Positions 29,433 to 39,368 of a DNA stretch of 64,000 nucleotides are shown piece by piece. The DNA comes from Ruegeria sp. R14_0 (GTDB taxonomy: Bacteria > Pseudomonadota > Alphaproteobacteria > Rhodobacterales > Rhodobacteraceae). A program made the position numbers and the translations under genes. The notes beneath the pieces were generated by a model. The model saw nothing but the letters and a program-made list of their open reading frames with translations, did not search any database and was not told the origin of the DNA. The stretch lies in the NCBI RefSeq assembly GCF_017743975.1, contig NZ_JAGHRC010000002.1, positions 372,001 through 436,000 on the forward strand, given 5' to 3'. The first letter of the stretch is position 1. Every line of letters starts with the position of its first letter.

Positions 29433-30290
29433 ATGGGATTGAATAGGCGTCGAGTGGTTCAGCTTGGAACTGCGGCAACGGTCGGAACCTTGCTTCCGCG
29501 CGTCGGGGCTGCGGCCGCTGACCAGAATGACACGTTCGAACAGGAATTCGCGAATACGATCAATCAACTGAGAACCGCATTCTCCGAGCTTGGCTTTATT
29601 GAGGCTGAGCCCCTCTCGCTGGCCTCGGGGGTCGACGACTATAATGGCGGGTTGCGGCACGACTTCGATCAGTCCGCTCTGCCTTCGGGAGAATATGTGA
29701 TTCAGCCGCTGGCGCGCGTCGCGGATGTTGACGAAAAATCACGTGCCGACGTGTTGCCTCTGTTTCACGAGGTGGGCTGTCATCCTGCCGATGCTGACGG
29801 GGAGGCCACGACCCGGCTGATGATGCAAGTTCTGACTCAGAGCTTTGGCCTGGACCCGTCCCGCATTGCCTTTGTCACTGTGCCGCAAGCCGATGACATG
29901 CGCCCTGTGCTGGACGCGTTGGGCTTACCATTCACCGAAAAGGTGCTGCTGCGCGATAAGGCCGAGGCATTGGCGGCGCGCGATGCCTCGGGCTTTTTCT
30001 TCCCCGACCCGTTTGGGGATGAGTACCTTGTGACGATGGGCGTCTACTATCGGCTGGGTGGTACGGATGAAGCGGCCCCCACCGCATACCCACCGTCGGA
30101 CAACTGGACCGAAATCGGCGAGGTTGTGATTGGCGGGCAGGCCGCACCCCTTGGCATTTCCATAGGGGCCGAACGCCTGACTTACGCGCGGACGGGTCAA
30201 TACCCGACCTGGGATCAGCGGCTAGGCGCACTGTTTTCCCGGATCGAGGACGAGGGCGCTGAGCCGCCCGGTCTTGCCGCCTTCCGCTAA
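29433..30290 (+). CDS. Tat-exported protein resembling an alanyl-tRNA synthetase catalytic core
   Basis: 285 residues from MGLNRRRVVQLG. The twin-arginine signal NRRRVVQLG with a hydrophobic stretch and a GAAAA cleavage region sends it folded to the periplasm. The mature part shows a run of segments in the same order as AlaRS: INQLRTAFSELGF near the start, PLFHEVGCH (like the FFEMLGNF region), LTQSFGLDPSRIAFVTV (like ERLWVTVY), and GISIGAERLTYA (like the GMGLERI motif 3). Similarity is remote and read by eye. No family name is recalled. It stands alone, after the tmp operon and convergent with dapB. Confidence 0.6.
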   Translation: MGLNRRRVVQLGTAATVGTLLPRVGAAAADQNDTFEQEFANTINQLRTAFSELGFIEAEPLSLASGVDDYNGGLRHDFDQSALPSGEYVIQPLARVADVDEKSRADVLPLFHEVGCHPADADGEATTRLMMQVLTQSFGLDPSRIAFVTVPQADDMRPVLDALGLPFTEKVLLRDKAEALAARDASGFFFPDPFGDEYLVTMGVYYRLGGTDEAAPTAYPPSDNWTEIGEVVIGGQAAPLGISIGAERLTYARTGQYPTWDQRLGALFSRIEDEGAEPPGLAAFR

Positions 30291-30296
30291 AGACGC

Positions 30297-31106
30297 TTAA
30301 AGCCCCAGCACATCCACCATGTCGTATTGGCCTGGGTCTTTCCCCTGCCCCCAAATCGCCGCCTTCAGCGCGCCACGGGCAAAGATTGCCCGATCGGTGG
30401 CCAGATGGCGCAACACGATGCGCTCGCCCGGCGCGGCGAAAAGGACGTCATGTTCGCCAACAATGTCGCCGCCGCGAATGGCGTGAAAGCCGATATCGCC
30501 GCGCTTGCGGGCTCCGGTAATGCCATCGCGACCGCGATCCGCCACGTCCGCCAGATTGACACCCCGCCCCTCGGCGGCGGCCTCGCCCAGCATCAGCGCT
30601 GTGCCCGAGGGCGCGTCGACCTTATGGTGGTGGTGGCCTTCGATCACTTCGATGTCGAAGTCTTCGTCCAGCGCAGCGGCGACCTTTTTGGTCAGTTGCA
30701 CCAGCAGATTAACGCCGAGGCTCATATTCCCGGCCCGCACGATCACCGCATGGCGAGACGCAGGCTCGAGCGCCGCGATCTGCTCATCCGTCATGCCGGT
30801 GGTGCCGATCACATGGACACAACGCGCCTGCGCGGCCAGAGCGGCAAACTCCAGCGTTGCCTCGGGCGCGGTGAAGTCGATCACCGCCTGCGCCTGCGCA
30901 AACGCCTCAAGCGGGTCGTCGGTCACGGTGACGCCCAGCGGCTGGCCACCCATTGCCGTGCCAACATCCTGACCGATCCAGTCATGGCCCGCGCGTTCAA
31001 CCACGCCGACCAGACGGGCCTGATCGCTGTCGGTCACGGTCTTGATCAGCATCTGCCCCATACGGCCCGAAGCCCCTGTGATGACGATCCCCGGAATATG
31101 GGTCAT
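30297..31106 (-). CDS. dapB: 4-hydroxy-tetrahydrodipicolinate reductase
   Basis: 269 residues. The NAD(P)-binding loop GASGRMGQM is near the N-terminus and the catalytic signature [16 protein letters not shown] near residue 155. The enzyme reduces the DapA product in the lysine/diaminopimelate route in the cytoplasm. [21 protein letters not shown] near the end is also typical. It converges with the Tat-exported protein gene and is divergent from rbfA, with a 91-base gap that must hold both promoters. Confidence 0.96.
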   Translation of the reverse strand: MTHIPGIVITGASGRMGQMLIKTVTDSDQARLVGVVERAGHDWIGQDVGTAMGGQPLGVTVTDDPLEAFAQAQAVIDFTAPEATLEFAALAAQARCVHVIGTTGMTDEQIAALEPASRHAVIVRAGNMSLGVNLLVQLTKKVAAALDEDFDIEVIEGHHHHKVDAPSGTALMLGEAAAEGRGVNLADVADRGRDGITGARKRGDIGFHAIRGGDIVGEHDVLFAAPGERIVLRHLATDRAIFARGALKAAIWGQGKDPGQYDMVDVLGL

Positions 31107-31197
31107 TGCGCTGGTCCTTTCGCGTTGGTCGGCTCAAAGCCTCCTACCCCGTTCACGCCCGCTTGGCAAAGCCCTGCTTTGGGCTTAGATCGGGGAT

Positions 31198-31593
31198 ATG
31201 GCAAAGAACAAATTTCACGATGGCCCCGGCCCGTCCCAAAGACAGCTGCGTGTCGGCGAACTGATCCGTCGCACACTGTCCGAGGTTCTGGCGCGCGGAG
31301 ATGTCCACGACCCCGACCTGAACCGTATGTCGATCACCGTGGGCGAGGTGCGCACCTCGCCCGATCTGAAGATCGCCACTGCCTATGTGCTGCCCTTAGG
31401 CGGCAAAGGGCAGGAGGATGTGATCGAACTGCTCGCCCGCAATAAGGGTGAGCTGCGGCGCATGGTCGGCAAGAAGGTCGGCCTGAAATTCTCGCCCGAT
31501 CTTCGGTTCCGTCTGGATGACACGTTTGATCGTCTCGACGACACCCGCCGCATGTTCGAACAGGACGCGGTGCGCCGCGATTTGGACGAGTGA
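31198..31593 (+). CDS. rbfA: Ribosome-binding factor A
   Basis: 131 residues. The KH-type fold is seen in [44 protein letters not shown] and [18 protein letters not shown]. RbfA matures the 5' end of 16S rRNA in the small subunit. The stop overlaps the GTG start of the next gene. It stands in the common rbfA-truB-rpsO row, here with two extra genes inserted. Confidence 0.95.
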   Translation: MAKNKFHDGPGPSQRQLRVGELIRRTLSEVLARGDVHDPDLNRMSITVGEVRTSPDLKIATAYVLPLGGKGQEDVIELLARNKGELRRMVGKKVGLKFSPDLRFRLDDTFDRLDDTRRMFEQDAVRRDLDE

Positions 31594-32327
31594 TCCGCGC
31601 AATTGTCACTCTGGGCGCGGTCCTCTGGGCGGCGCAAGCCTCTGCGGTCACCTGTGAAAAGCTGACCCATGAGGACAAGCGGTACACCATCTGCGAGGTG
31701 GATGCCGCGGGCGAAGAGCTGCGTTTATTCCTGAATGACGAAAACGGCGATGTGCTGGGGCATTTCTCTTCGGTGAACGAGGCTCTGGCCCCGCAAGGCA
31801 AACGCCTGGCGTTCGCGATGAATGCAGGCATGTATCACGACGACCGCTCGCCCGTCGGGCATTATGTCGAAGGCGGTCAGGAGCAGATGCGCGTGATCCC
31901 CAATGCGGGTCCGGGCAATTTCGGTTTGCTGCCGAACGGGGTATTTTGCATCCGCGAAGGCCGCGCCGATGTGTTCGAAACACTGGACTATGTCGATCAG
32001 GCGCCCAGCTGCCGGTTTGCCACGCAATCTGGCCCGATGCTGGTCATTGATGGCGAATTGCACCCGCGTTTTCTGCTCGATTCGACGTCGCGCTATGTGC
32101 GCAACGGGGTGGGCACCAGCGATGACGGCACCCGCGCCGTGTTCGCAATTTCCGAGGACTACGTCACCTTCCACGAATTCGGCAGCCTGTTTCGCGATGT
32201 GCTGGAAACGCCGAATGCTCTGTTCTTCGACGGCAATATCTCTCGCATGTATGACCGGGCGAACAACCGGTCCGATGTCGGATTCTCGTTGGGGCCGATC
32301 GTTGGCGTGGTCGAAGATGCACCCTGA
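31590..32327 (+). CDS. Exported DUF2233 (phosphodiester glycosidase / NAGPA-like) protein
   Basis: 245 residues with a signal peptide (cleavage near ASA-VTC). The NAGPA fold motifs are present: [68 protein letters not shown] and [13 protein letters not shown]. Family members cleave GlcNAc-phosphodiesters or act in envelope glycan turnover; the bacterial substrate is unknown. The GTG start overlaps the rbfA stop by four bases, so it is translated with rbfA although its role is unrelated. Two Cys residues (C21, C35) near the N-terminus may form a disulfide. Confidence 0.88.
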   Translation: MIRAIVTLGAVLWAAQASAVTCEKLTHEDKRYTICEVDAAGEELRLFLNDENGDVLGHFSSVNEALAPQGKRLAFAMNAGMYHDDRSPVGHYVEGGQEQMRVIPNAGPGNFGLLPNGVFCIREGRADVFETLDYVDQAPSCRFATQSGPMLVIDGELHPRFLLDSTSRYVRNGVGTSDDGTRAVFAISEDYVTFHEFGSLFRDVLETPNALFFDGNISRMYDRANNRSDVGFSLGPIVGVVEDAP

Positions 32328-32387
32328 AATTGACAGGGGCAGAGTGATCCGCTAACTCGCGCGCCTCGGCAAGATTCTAGGTGTGAT

Positions 32388-33293
32388 ATGGGACGCAAAC
32401 GCAAGGGCCGCGACATTTCCGGTTGGCTGGTGGTGGATAAGCCAGCAGGCATGACTTCTACGTCGGTGGTCAACAAAGTGCGTTGGGCGATGGACGCCAA
32501 GAAAGCCGGCCATGCGGGCACGCTTGACCCCGAGGCGACCGGCGTTCTGGCCGTGGCTTTGGGTGAGGCGACCAAAACCGTTCCTTACATCACCGATGCT
32601 TTGAAAGCCTACACTTTCACCGTACGACTGGGTCAGGCCACCAATACTGACGACGCCGAGGGCGAAGTGGTTGCGAGCAGCGATGCGCGCCCCTCGGATG
32701 AGGATATCAAACAGGCGCTGGCCCCGTTTCTGGGTGATATCATGCAGGTGCCGCCCAAGTTCTCGGCCGTGAAGATCGACGGACAACGCGCCTATAAGCT
32801 GGCCCGCGATGGCGAGGATGTGGAACTGGCTGCACGTCCGCTATGGGTCGAAGAACTGATTTTGCTCGACCGTCCCGACGAAGATCATGTCGTTTTGGAA
32901 ATGACCTGCGGCAAAGGCGGCTATGTTCGCTCAATCGCCCGCGATCTGGGCGCGGCGCTGGGGTGCCACGGCCACGTCAAAGAGCTGCGCCGAATCTGGT
33001 CCGGCCCGTTCGAGGTCGAAGACGGGCTGTCCATCGAACAGATCGACGAGATGGCCAAGACAACTGCGCTGGACGACTATCTGCATCCGCTGGAAACCGG
33101 CCTCGCTGACCTGCCCGAGCTGAAATGCACCCCCGAAGGCGCCACCCGCCTGCGCAACGGCAACCCTGGTATGGTTTTGGCCTCGGATGTCGAATACGGG
33201 GATGAGGCCTGGGCCTCGCTGGATGGCAAGGCTGTGGCTGTGGGCATCTACAAATCCGGCGAATTGCACCCGAGCCGGGTGTTCGTTGATTGA
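32388..33293 (+). CDS. truB: tRNA pseudouridine(55) synthase
   Basis: 301 residues. The catalytic Asp is in [13 protein letters not shown]; the [17 protein letters not shown] and [19 protein letters not shown] segments are those of TruB, which converts U55 of tRNA. The C-terminal PUA-like tail from about residue 245 is present. It is 60 bases downstream of the DUF2233 gene and 21 bases before the DUF1643 gene, in the row leading to rpsO. Confidence 0.96.
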   Translation: MGRKRKGRDISGWLVVDKPAGMTSTSVVNKVRWAMDAKKAGHAGTLDPEATGVLAVALGEATKTVPYITDALKAYTFTVRLGQATNTDDAEGEVVASSDARPSDEDIKQALAPFLGDIMQVPPKFSAVKIDGQRAYKLARDGEDVELAARPLWVEELILLDRPDEDHVVLEMTCGKGGYVRSIARDLGAALGCHGHVKELRRIWSGPFEVEDGLSIEQIDEMAKTTALDDYLHPLETGLADLPELKCTPEGATRLRNGNPGMVLASDVEYGDEAWASLDGKAVAVGIYKSGELHPSRVFVD

Positions 33294-33314
33294 GTGGCGT
33301 GCTAGGCGGTTGGA

Positions 33315-33818
33315 ATGATCACCCGTTCGCACACCAAGGGCGACGCGCCCTCGACCGCCATCTATTCCGACTGCGAAATGTATCGCTATAGCCTGACCCG
33401 CGTGTGGGACGCTGACGGGCGCAAAGCGTTGTTCGTAATGCTAAACCCTTCGACCGCGACTGAGGTTCAGAACGACCCCACCGTCGAACGATGCGAACGC
33501 CGGGCGCGGGCCTTGGGGTTCGGGGCCTTTCAGGTGACCAACATCTTTGCCTGGCGCGACACCGACCCACGGAAAATGCGCGCGGCTGACGATCCTGTGG
33601 GTCCCGAGAATGACGCGGCCATTCTGGACGGCGTCGCATGGGCCGATCAGATCATCGCGGCATGGGGCACCCACGGCGCGCATCTGGAACGCGGCCCAGC
33701 GGTGGAAACCTTGTTGCGCGGCACTGGCCAGCCCCTGTTTCATCTGGGCCTAACCAAGGACGGTCACCCCAAGCATCCTCTTTACATCGCCTATACACAG
33801 CAGCCCGAACCTTGGTGA
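33315..33818 (+). CDS. DUF1643 domain protein
   Basis: 167 residues. The family pattern is complete: KALFVMLNPSTATEVQNDPTVERC, GFGAFQVTNIFAWRDTDPR, WADQIIAAWGTHG and LGLTKDGHPKHPLYI. DUF1643 has no assigned reaction; the conserved Asn-Pro-Ser, Trp-Gly and Gly-His-Pro-x-His-Pro residues suggest an enzyme with a nucleic acid or nucleotide substrate, but this is a guess. No signal peptide. It begins 21 bases after truB. Confidence 0.85.
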   Translation: MITRSHTKGDAPSTAIYSDCEMYRYSLTRVWDADGRKALFVMLNPSTATEVQNDPTVERCERRARALGFGAFQVTNIFAWRDTDPRKMRAADDPVGPENDAAILDGVAWADQIIAAWGTHGAHLERGPAVETLLRGTGQPLFHLGLTKDGHPKHPLYIAYTQQPEPW

Positions 33819-33913
33819 CCATAAGTTAACCACAAACCCAGCTTGGCTTTGACCAACTGACTGACCGCATGGGATATTTCACTCTCGGAGAAATCTGCTC
33901 TCGGAGGGGTATC

Positions 33914-34918
33914 ATGTTTCTGGCTGGATTGATTGGCCTCGCCGCGATGAGCGGTGCAGCCTTTGCGGTAGGTGATCTGTTCGACTCTGATGAAGATCCG
34001 GAAGAGGATGACATCATCGAGGATGAACCGCCGGAGGTGTCGGAGGGCAACTTCCTGGATGTGGGCGAAAACGTCGACGACCCCGAGCCTTCGACTGGCA
34101 CCATCATATCAGAGTTTGAGGGGGATCTGATCATCGCCGGAGATGACGGCACGGATGTGCTGACCGGGCAGGACGGCGACGATCAGATCAACGGATATGG
34201 CGGTGACGACTCGGTGCTTGGAGGCAAAGGCGATGACACCCTGCACGGCGGAGAGGGCACCGATACCATCGCGGGTGGCGGTGGTGACGACGTTCTTCAC
34301 GGGGAAGGCGGCAGCGATACTTTGACCGGGGATGAAGGCGATGACAGGCTTTACGGCCATTTCGGCGCAGACATGTTGGATGGCGGCGAAGGCGACGATG
34401 AGCTCTATGGCGGGCAGGACAACGACACGCTGACCGGTGGTGCTGGTGACGACGCACTGCACGGCGGCTACGGCGACGATCACCTCACAGGTGGTGCGGG
34501 TGAGGACGTCGTGTTCGGGGGCGACGGTGACGACGTTCTGTCTGGGGATGACGGCGAAACCGAAGACTCAGTGGACTTTCTGAACGGCGGCGCTGGGGAT
34601 GATACGATCCAGGCACATAGCGGTGATGTTGTGACCGGCGGCGACGGCGCAGACAGCATCCAGTTGGCACCCGAAAGCGGCGACGCCCCGGTCAAGGTGA
34701 TGGACTTCGAACCCGGACAAGACAAACTGCTGATCTCTTGGGAGGGGGAAGAGGACCCAGACATCCAGCTTGAAACCGATACCGAAAACGAAAACCTGAC
34801 CCGCATCCTGGTTGACGGGCAGAACGTGGCCCAACTGCTCGGGGCGGACGGGTTGACGGTGGATGACATTCAGCTGATCAATGGTCAGGACCTGTCCCAG
34901 CTTGGCGCGCTTTACTAA
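33914..34918 (+). CDS. RTX-type calcium-binding repeat protein
   Basis: 334 residues, strongly acidic. The start at 33914 has GGAGGGG five bases upstream; an earlier in-frame ATG at 33869 lacks one. A hydrophobic N-terminus ([19 protein letters not shown]) is followed by an Asp/Glu-rich stretch (about 24-70) and then about twelve nonapeptide repeats of GGxGxDxL type ([17 protein letters not shown] and so on) from 85 to 240, forming calcium-bound beta-rolls. The last 80 residues are a cadherin-like, non-repeat region. RTX proteins usually leave by type I secretion; the N-terminal hydrophobic segment is typical of roseobacter paralogues of this kind. No secretion genes adjoin. Confidence 0.85.
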   Translation: MFLAGLIGLAAMSGAAFAVGDLFDSDEDPEEDDIIEDEPPEVSEGNFLDVGENVDDPEPSTGTIISEFEGDLIIAGDDGTDVLTGQDGDDQINGYGGDDSVLGGKGDDTLHGGEGTDTIAGGGGDDVLHGEGGSDTLTGDEGDDRLYGHFGADMLDGGEGDDELYGGQDNDTLTGGAGDDALHGGYGDDHLTGGAGEDVVFGGDGDDVLSGDDGETEDSVDFLNGGAGDDTIQAHSGDVVTGGDGADSIQLAPESGDAPVKVMDFEPGQDKLLISWEGEEDPDIQLETDTENENLTRILVDGQNVAQLLGADGLTVDDIQLINGQDLSQLGALY

Positions 34919-35061
34919 CGCAACAGAATCCCTTTGCCATTTGCATGAAATCCGCCTATACGCGCGCATCTGCATCGGAATCGGTGCGGTTTTCTCCATG
35001 GGCCTGTGCTGGACGACATCCCGGCCTGCGCCATCAACTCTAACCTTTAAAGGAGACCCCG

Positions 35062-35331
35062 ATGTCGATTACTGCCGCTGATAAAGCACGCGTCATGAAA
35101 GAATTCGCAACCAAAGAGGGCGACACCGGTTCGCCTGAAGTCCAGGTTGCCATCCTGACCTCGCGCATCAACACCCTGACCGAGCACTTCAAGACCCACA
35201 AAAAAGACAACCACGGTCGTCGCGGTCTGCTGAAAATGGTCGCCCAGCGCCGTAAACTGCTGGACTACCTGAAGGGCAAAGAAGAAGCGCGCTATCAGGA
35301 ACTGATCAAAAAGCTGGGCATCCGCCGTTAA
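35062..35331 (+). CDS. rpsO: Small ribosomal subunit protein uS15
   Basis: 89 residues, full length. Typical segments are [39 protein letters not shown] and [17 protein letters not shown]. It binds 16S rRNA helix 22. AAAGGAG lies six bases before the ATG. A strong terminator follows. In most relatives pnp is the next gene; here it is more than 16 kb away. Confidence 0.97.
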   Translation: MSITAADKARVMKEFATKEGDTGSPEVQVAILTSRINTLTEHFKTHKKDNHGRRGLLKMVAQRRKLLDYLKGKEEARYQELIKKLGIRR

Positions 35332-35349
35332 GTTCGGATCGCATCGCTT

Positions 35350-35664
35350 TCAGATTTTGAACGCCCGCCAAATTGGCGGGCGTTTTTCTTGTTTTGTGAC
35401 GCTGCCGCCATTCGCTGTAAGTGCACCCCCGGTTTGCGCACTTATGCGCAAAGCGTCCAATCTGTCCGCGCCACTGTAGTAGCCCTCCAAGCCACGCCTC
35501 AGACTGCAGGCTTCAACCCGATCGAAGTTTATTGCCCCGCCGTTCTCGTCAAGTTCCTGCTCGGCAATGTATCTTGGGAACGACTTCAATCTGGGTGAGC
35601 CAGAAGACTCTGTATTTGTAAGGACGCGCTCAAGTATTCGCCTGAATTCTTCAGCCGTTACCAT
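35350..35664 (-). CDS. Doubtful small protein, possibly a remnant
   Basis: A 104-residue frame (MVTAEEFRRILERVLTNTES, then FPRYIAEQELDENGGAINFD). The first 80 residues have protein-like composition, but the last dozen are read through the rpsO terminator, and no ribosome site precedes the ATG. It begins inside the AT-rich junction of the accessory block. It may be a real gene truncated on insertion, or noise. No family recognised. Confidence 0.28.
   Translation of the reverse strand: MVTAEEFRRILERVLTNTESSGSPRLKSFPRYIAEQELDENGGAINFDRVEACSLRRGLEGYYSGADRLDALRISAQTGGALTANGGSVTKQEKRPPIWRAFKI
35361..35388 (+). terminator. Rho-independent terminator of rpsO
   Basis: ACGCCCGCCA / TGGCGGGCGT stem with an AATT-type loop, followed by TTTTTCTTG, 30 bases after the rpsO stop. 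Confidence 0.9.
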
Positions 35665-35836
35665 TCGTACGGACTGGAATCTAAATTATATTATTATTTT
35701 CAATATTTTAATGACCAATACGCCCCTCTGAATTTAAGCTTAACTCACCCCTAGCTCACCGTAACTCACTTTCGGTCCATTCCATCCGCCTTCAAACATA
35801 TTGGCTAACGTGAATACAAAAAGGTCACATCCAGCC

Positions 35837-36067
35837 ATGAACTGCAGGGAACTCCACGCCCTCATACCCGAGCATTCCCAAGCTGCTCTATTCCGAGCGC
35901 TAAGGAGCAAAAATGTACTTGAGGCGGTGGAAGACCTTGATGAAGCCCTTAAGCAAGTAGCCCTCTCCCCGGAAAAGTCTCCCGCACGAAGAGAGTGGGA
36001 GACGGTTCGAGACGAACTGCTGTCTGAAATTCGACGACTTACGCAGAGGGTAATCGAAGCCGATTGA
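35837..36067 (+). CDS. Small hypothetical protein
   Basis: 76 residues from MNCRELHALIPEH (an upstream TTG at 35801 would add twelve). It is predicted to be all helical: HSQAALFRALRSKNVLEAVEDLDEALKQVAL and ARREWETVRDELLSEIRRLTQRVIE. AAAGGT lies upstream of the ATG but at a poor distance. It ends 94 bases before the metallo-hydrolase operon. No family is recognised. The surrounding DNA is less GC-rich than the core genome. Confidence 0.4.
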   Translation: MNCRELHALIPEHSQAALFRALRSKNVLEAVEDLDEALKQVALSPEKSPARREWETVRDELLSEIRRLTQRVIEAD

Positions 36068-36161
36068 CATCGACAATGTCTAAGAACCGTAGATTCCGAT
36101 CTTCAGGAACCCAGAGCAAGCCAAAAACCGTGCGCCAAACCAATACTCGGAGGATCCCAAA

Positions 36162-37463
36162 ATGAGCCAACCCCGCAACCCCTACGGCAAACGCCCTGGC
36201 GGCGGTATTACACTGCCAGATTACTACCGCCCAACCCCAGGCTGCAGCAGCAACAACTTTTTCCCACCGAATGAGTTTCTGCCAAAGGGTGAGATGCGCA
36301 TCTGTTTCACCGGCAGCACGCCATGGCCACCCACGCTTCAGCAATCAGGCACCTCAATTGTGCTGGAACTCGGCAACGGCACGCCCTTCCCGCGCAGGCT
36401 TTTTTTCGATTTTGGCAATGGTTGCGTAAAGAACATCATTCAGCTCGGTATTTTGCCGCCGATGGTGCGCGACATCTTCATCAGCCACCTGCATGTAGAT
36501 CACTATGCCGACCTGCCCTACTTCATGCCGTTCCGCGCTTGGGGTGGTGGTTGGCGCAATGGTCTACGCATCTTTGGTCCGACTGGCGACCGTCCGGAAA
36601 CGGGCACGCAATACATGGTCGACAAAATGCATGAGATGATGACGTGGCACCTTGAAAACTTTGACCACTGCCCGATCGGCGAAGGATACAACACCGAGGT
36701 TGTCGAATTCGATTACAAGGACGAAGGCGGCATCGTTCTCGAAGAACCCGGTTTGAAAGTGACCCACTGGGCGCGGAGTCACGTTAAGAACGGCGCCTCG
36801 GCGTACCGTGTTGACTGGGAAGAGGCCGGATTGTCCTTCGTCTGGACGGGCGACGGGCGCCCAGATGAGAGTACGATCAAGTTCGCGAAAGGCTGCGACA
36901 TCTTCGTAACTGAGGGTCAGGCCGACGTGCCAAAACTCTTCAACTACAAATATGGCACACCGACCGAGGTGCTTCAGTTTACGATCGATACCTACCATAC
37001 GCCTTATTATGCGGCAGGGTATCTGATGAATGAAATCCAGCCCCGAGCCGGCGTCATCTGCCACTACACCGAAAATCCCGAAGGTGAATCAATCCAAGAA
37101 ATCCGCGCGCACTGGGATGGGCTGTTTATGTGGGGTGGGCCTGACATCAAAGTCATCAACGTCACAAAAGACAGGATCTGGGAGCGCATGGCCCTGAGGC
37201 CAGAGACACCGGCGATGCAGCCACCAGACCCCAGAACTCTGCCGGTTGAGATTTTGCCGGGGGGCGAGCTTCCTGACTTTATCCCGATGCCCAAGCCACG
37301 GCGGCCGCGGGAAGAACAGCAGGATGCCTTCCTGCGCGAGCGCGAGTTGGACCCGAAGATCTACACACCTGAGGATGTGCAGCGTCCGCTGACGCAACAT
37401 TATGACGAGGACTTCTTCAAAATCGATGTTCAGGCGCTGATCGACGCCCGTGACGGGAAATAA
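36162..37463 (+). CDS. MBL-fold metallo-hydrolase, first gene of the seven-gene operon
   Basis: 433 residues. The metallo-beta-lactamase motif is H109-L-H111-V-D113-H114 (ISHLHVDHYADLPY); later ligands are His in WARSHVKNG and Asp in FVWTGDGRPDE, and a C-terminal His in VICHYTENPEG. The N-terminal NPYGKRPGGGITLPDYYRPT and the Pro-rich tail of about 80 residues set it apart from ordinary RNase Z or arylsulfatase relatives. I recall similar proteins carrying the label GntH from guanitoxin clusters, but no other toxin genes are here. GGAGG lies eight bases before the ATG. Substrate unknown; cytoplasmic. Confidence 0.85.
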   Translation: MSQPRNPYGKRPGGGITLPDYYRPTPGCSSNNFFPPNEFLPKGEMRICFTGSTPWPPTLQQSGTSIVLELGNGTPFPRRLFFDFGNGCVKNIIQLGILPPMVRDIFISHLHVDHYADLPYFMPFRAWGGGWRNGLRIFGPTGDRPETGTQYMVDKMHEMMTWHLENFDHCPIGEGYNTEVVEFDYKDEGGIVLEEPGLKVTHWARSHVKNGASAYRVDWEEAGLSFVWTGDGRPDESTIKFAKGCDIFVTEGQADVPKLFNYKYGTPTEVLQFTIDTYHTPYYAAGYLMNEIQPRAGVICHYTENPEGESIQEIRAHWDGLFMWGGPDIKVINVTKDRIWERMALRPETPAMQPPDPRTLPVEILPGGELPDFIPMPKPRRPREEQQDAFLRERELDPKIYTPEDVQRPLTQHYDEDFFKIDVQALIDARDGK

Positions 37464-37541
37464 GGCCGTTCACAAACAAAGCGGGCCGCACCATTGCGAC
37501 TTGGTGGTTCGGCCCATTATGCGCAAAACAAGGGGTTTCAA

Positions 37542-38570
37542 ATGTCCACTGCAGTAAAAGAAGCTGTCCCATTGACGATCCTCACCGGATTTCTGGGCGC
37601 GGGCAAAACGACACTATTGAATCACATTCTCACCGGTGACCACGGGTTGAAAGTCGGTATCCTTGTGAACGACTTCGGGGCAATCAACGTGGATGCCGAA
37701 CTCGTCGTAGATGTCGAAGATGGCATGGTCAGTCTGGCAAACGGCTGTGTGTGCTGCCAGATCAGGGACGACCTGATCGAATCCGTCGCTGAATTGCTGG
37801 AGCGTGAAGACCCGATCGAGTACATCATTCTCGAAGCAAGCGGTGTTGCCGATCCTTCGGGTATCTACATGACGTTTGCGGACTCTTCATACCGCGACAT
37901 GATCCGACTAGACAGTGTGACCTGTGTCGTTGATACCGACCAGGTCTTCTCGCATGAAGATCCGGAACTCGTGAAACTAAAACTGGAACAAATCGGCTTT
38001 TCTGATCTTGTGATCATGAACAAAGTTGATCTGGCCGGCGTGGAAGAGGCTGCAAAAGTCAAAAGCTGGATTGATGGGCACTTCAAGCGTGTGCGCATCG
38101 TACCTGCGGTGAAATGCGAGGTGCCGCTCGAAATTTTGCTTTCAGTAGGTCGCTTCGATGTAGCACGGTCCGTTCCGGACTCAGATCACGACCACGACCA
38201 TGGGCACCACCACGGGCATCATCATGGGATCACCTTCAAAACCTGGAACGGAACTTGGGCTGAACCGGTGTCGCGCCGTGCGCTTGAACGCATGATCAAA
38301 CGCGAACTTCCCGGCAATATCTACCGATGCAAAGGTTTCGTGCATTTGGCCGAGGATCCGGCGCACCGATACGTTTTGCAGGTTGTCGGCAGACGTCTTG
38401 AACTGATGCGGGACCGTCCATGGGGCGAAGAAACGCCGCAAACACGGCTTGTTGCGATCGCGCATGGATCAACGCTCGATCCAGAACATTTGGACGCGTT
38501 GTTCAATGCTTGCACGGTCTCGTCTGTCGGAAACGAAAACAGCCAAGTTGTAACTGTCGCCGCGGGATAG
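37542..38570 (+). CDS. COG0523 (CobW-like) GTP-dependent metallochaperone
   Basis: 342 residues from MSTAVKEAVPL. Walker A is GFLGAGKT (16-23), the metal site is G68-C-V-C-C72 (CxCC), the GTP specificity motif is NKVD (160-163), and residues 213-229 form a His/Asp-rich loop (DHDHDHGHHHGHHHG). The C-terminal CobW domain follows (YRCKGFVHLAEDP). Such GTPases deliver zinc, cobalt or iron to a partner enzyme or buffer metal during shortage. The obvious client is the MBL-fold hydrolase 78 bases upstream in the same operon. Confidence 0.92.
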   Translation: MSTAVKEAVPLTILTGFLGAGKTTLLNHILTGDHGLKVGILVNDFGAINVDAELVVDVEDGMVSLANGCVCCQIRDDLIESVAELLEREDPIEYIILEASGVADPSGIYMTFADSSYRDMIRLDSVTCVVDTDQVFSHEDPELVKLKLEQIGFSDLVIMNKVDLAGVEEAAKVKSWIDGHFKRVRIVPAVKCEVPLEILLSVGRFDVARSVPDSDHDHDHGHHHGHHHGITFKTWNGTWAEPVSRRALERMIKRELPGNIYRCKGFVHLAEDPAHRYVLQVVGRRLELMRDRPWGEETPQTRLVAIAHGSTLDPEHLDALFNACTVSSVGNENSQVVTVAAG

Positions 38571-38575
38571 TTACT

Positions 38576-38923
38576 ATGCATGCGTTGGAAGTGCTGATCG
38601 TTCAAGGGGCGAGCTACATCCAGATACTGTTCGAAGCGGCAAGTGTCTTCGTTGTCGCTGCGGGAGGCATAGCCTTCGCACGAGCGTTCATCATGCATCG
38701 AAAGTCGGACGCCGAGCCAGCCGCGCGGCGCATCCTCGGAAAGTACCTGATCGTGGCGCTCGAATTGCAACTAGGCGCAGACATTATCGCAACCGCAACA
38801 GACCCTTCAATCGAGGAACTCGCGAAACTGACGGCCATCGCCTTTGTCCGCACCTTTCTGGATTACTTCCTGGTTCGGGAAATTCGCGAGGAGCGCGTCG
38901 CAGACAAACCAAATGAAACCTGA
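38576..38923 (+). CDS. DUF1622 membrane protein
   Basis: 115 residues from MHALEVLIVQG, five bases after the GTPase stop. Two to three hydrophobic helices are seen (IQILFEAASVFVVAAGGIAFA; a second in KLTAIAFVRTFLDYFLV). The middle segment RRILGKYLIVALELQLGADIIATATDP is diagnostic of DUF1622, a family of small inner-membrane proteins of unknown role. Compact spacing with its neighbours implies a joint function with the transporter genes downstream. Confidence 0.85.
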   Translation: MHALEVLIVQGASYIQILFEAASVFVVAAGGIAFARAFIMHRKSDAEPAARRILGKYLIVALELQLGADIIATATDPSIEELAKLTAIAFVRTFLDYFLVREIREERVADKPNET

Positions 38924-38942
38924 AAATGCACTGAGGCATACT

Positions 38943-39368
38943 ATGGACTTTGATGACGAGGATGAAGCGGTGCGTTCTACCAACCAGATGGCTGGAGAAC
39001 GCACGGACCTTGCATTCGAGCGTTCTCGGCTCGCGTCAGACAGGACGACTATGGGATACATGAGAACGGCCACGTCACTCATTGGTTTCGGTTTTTCCAT
39101 ACCCGCACTATTTCGAATTCTGACTGAAGTGCCTGGGTTGGAAGAAGCTCCGGTGGAACACGCACGTTTCGTCGGACTATTCATGCTGGTACTGTCGGTG
39201 CTAATGCTGTCTGTCGCCTTAGTGCAGCAAATTACTTTTCTTAAGCGGATCTCTGATATCTCCGGAAAGCCATTTCCGATCTCACCAGCGTTGGTCTCAG
39301 CCGGGTTGATCTTGGCAGTCGCTATTTACGCTACAATCAGCATACTTTGGAATGTGGAACCACTGTGA
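38943..39368 (+). CDS. DUF202 (YidH-like) membrane protein
   Basis: 141 residues from MDFDDEDEAVR, chosen because GAGG lies six bases upstream; an ATG at 38913 overlapping the previous gene lacks a ribosome site. The DUF202 hallmark AGERTDLAFERSRLASDRTTMGYMRTA precedes three transmembrane helices (LIGFGFSIPALFRIL; GLFMLVLSVLMLSVALVQ; LVSAGLILAVAIYATISIL). The role of DUF202 proteins is unknown. Its stop overlaps the start of the transporter gene, which argues that the two proteins work together. Confidence 0.88.
   Translation: MDFDDEDEAVRSTNQMAGERTDLAFERSRLASDRTTMGYMRTATSLIGFGFSIPALFRILTEVPGLEEAPVEHARFVGLFMLVLSVLMLSVALVQQITFLKRISDISGKPFPISPALVSAGLILAVAIYATISILWNVEPL

Noticed and set aside
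36162..37463. Guanitoxin biosynthesis locus suggested by the GntH-like hydrolase
   Set aside because: None of the other expected biosynthetic enzymes is present; the neighbours are a metallochaperone and envelope proteins.
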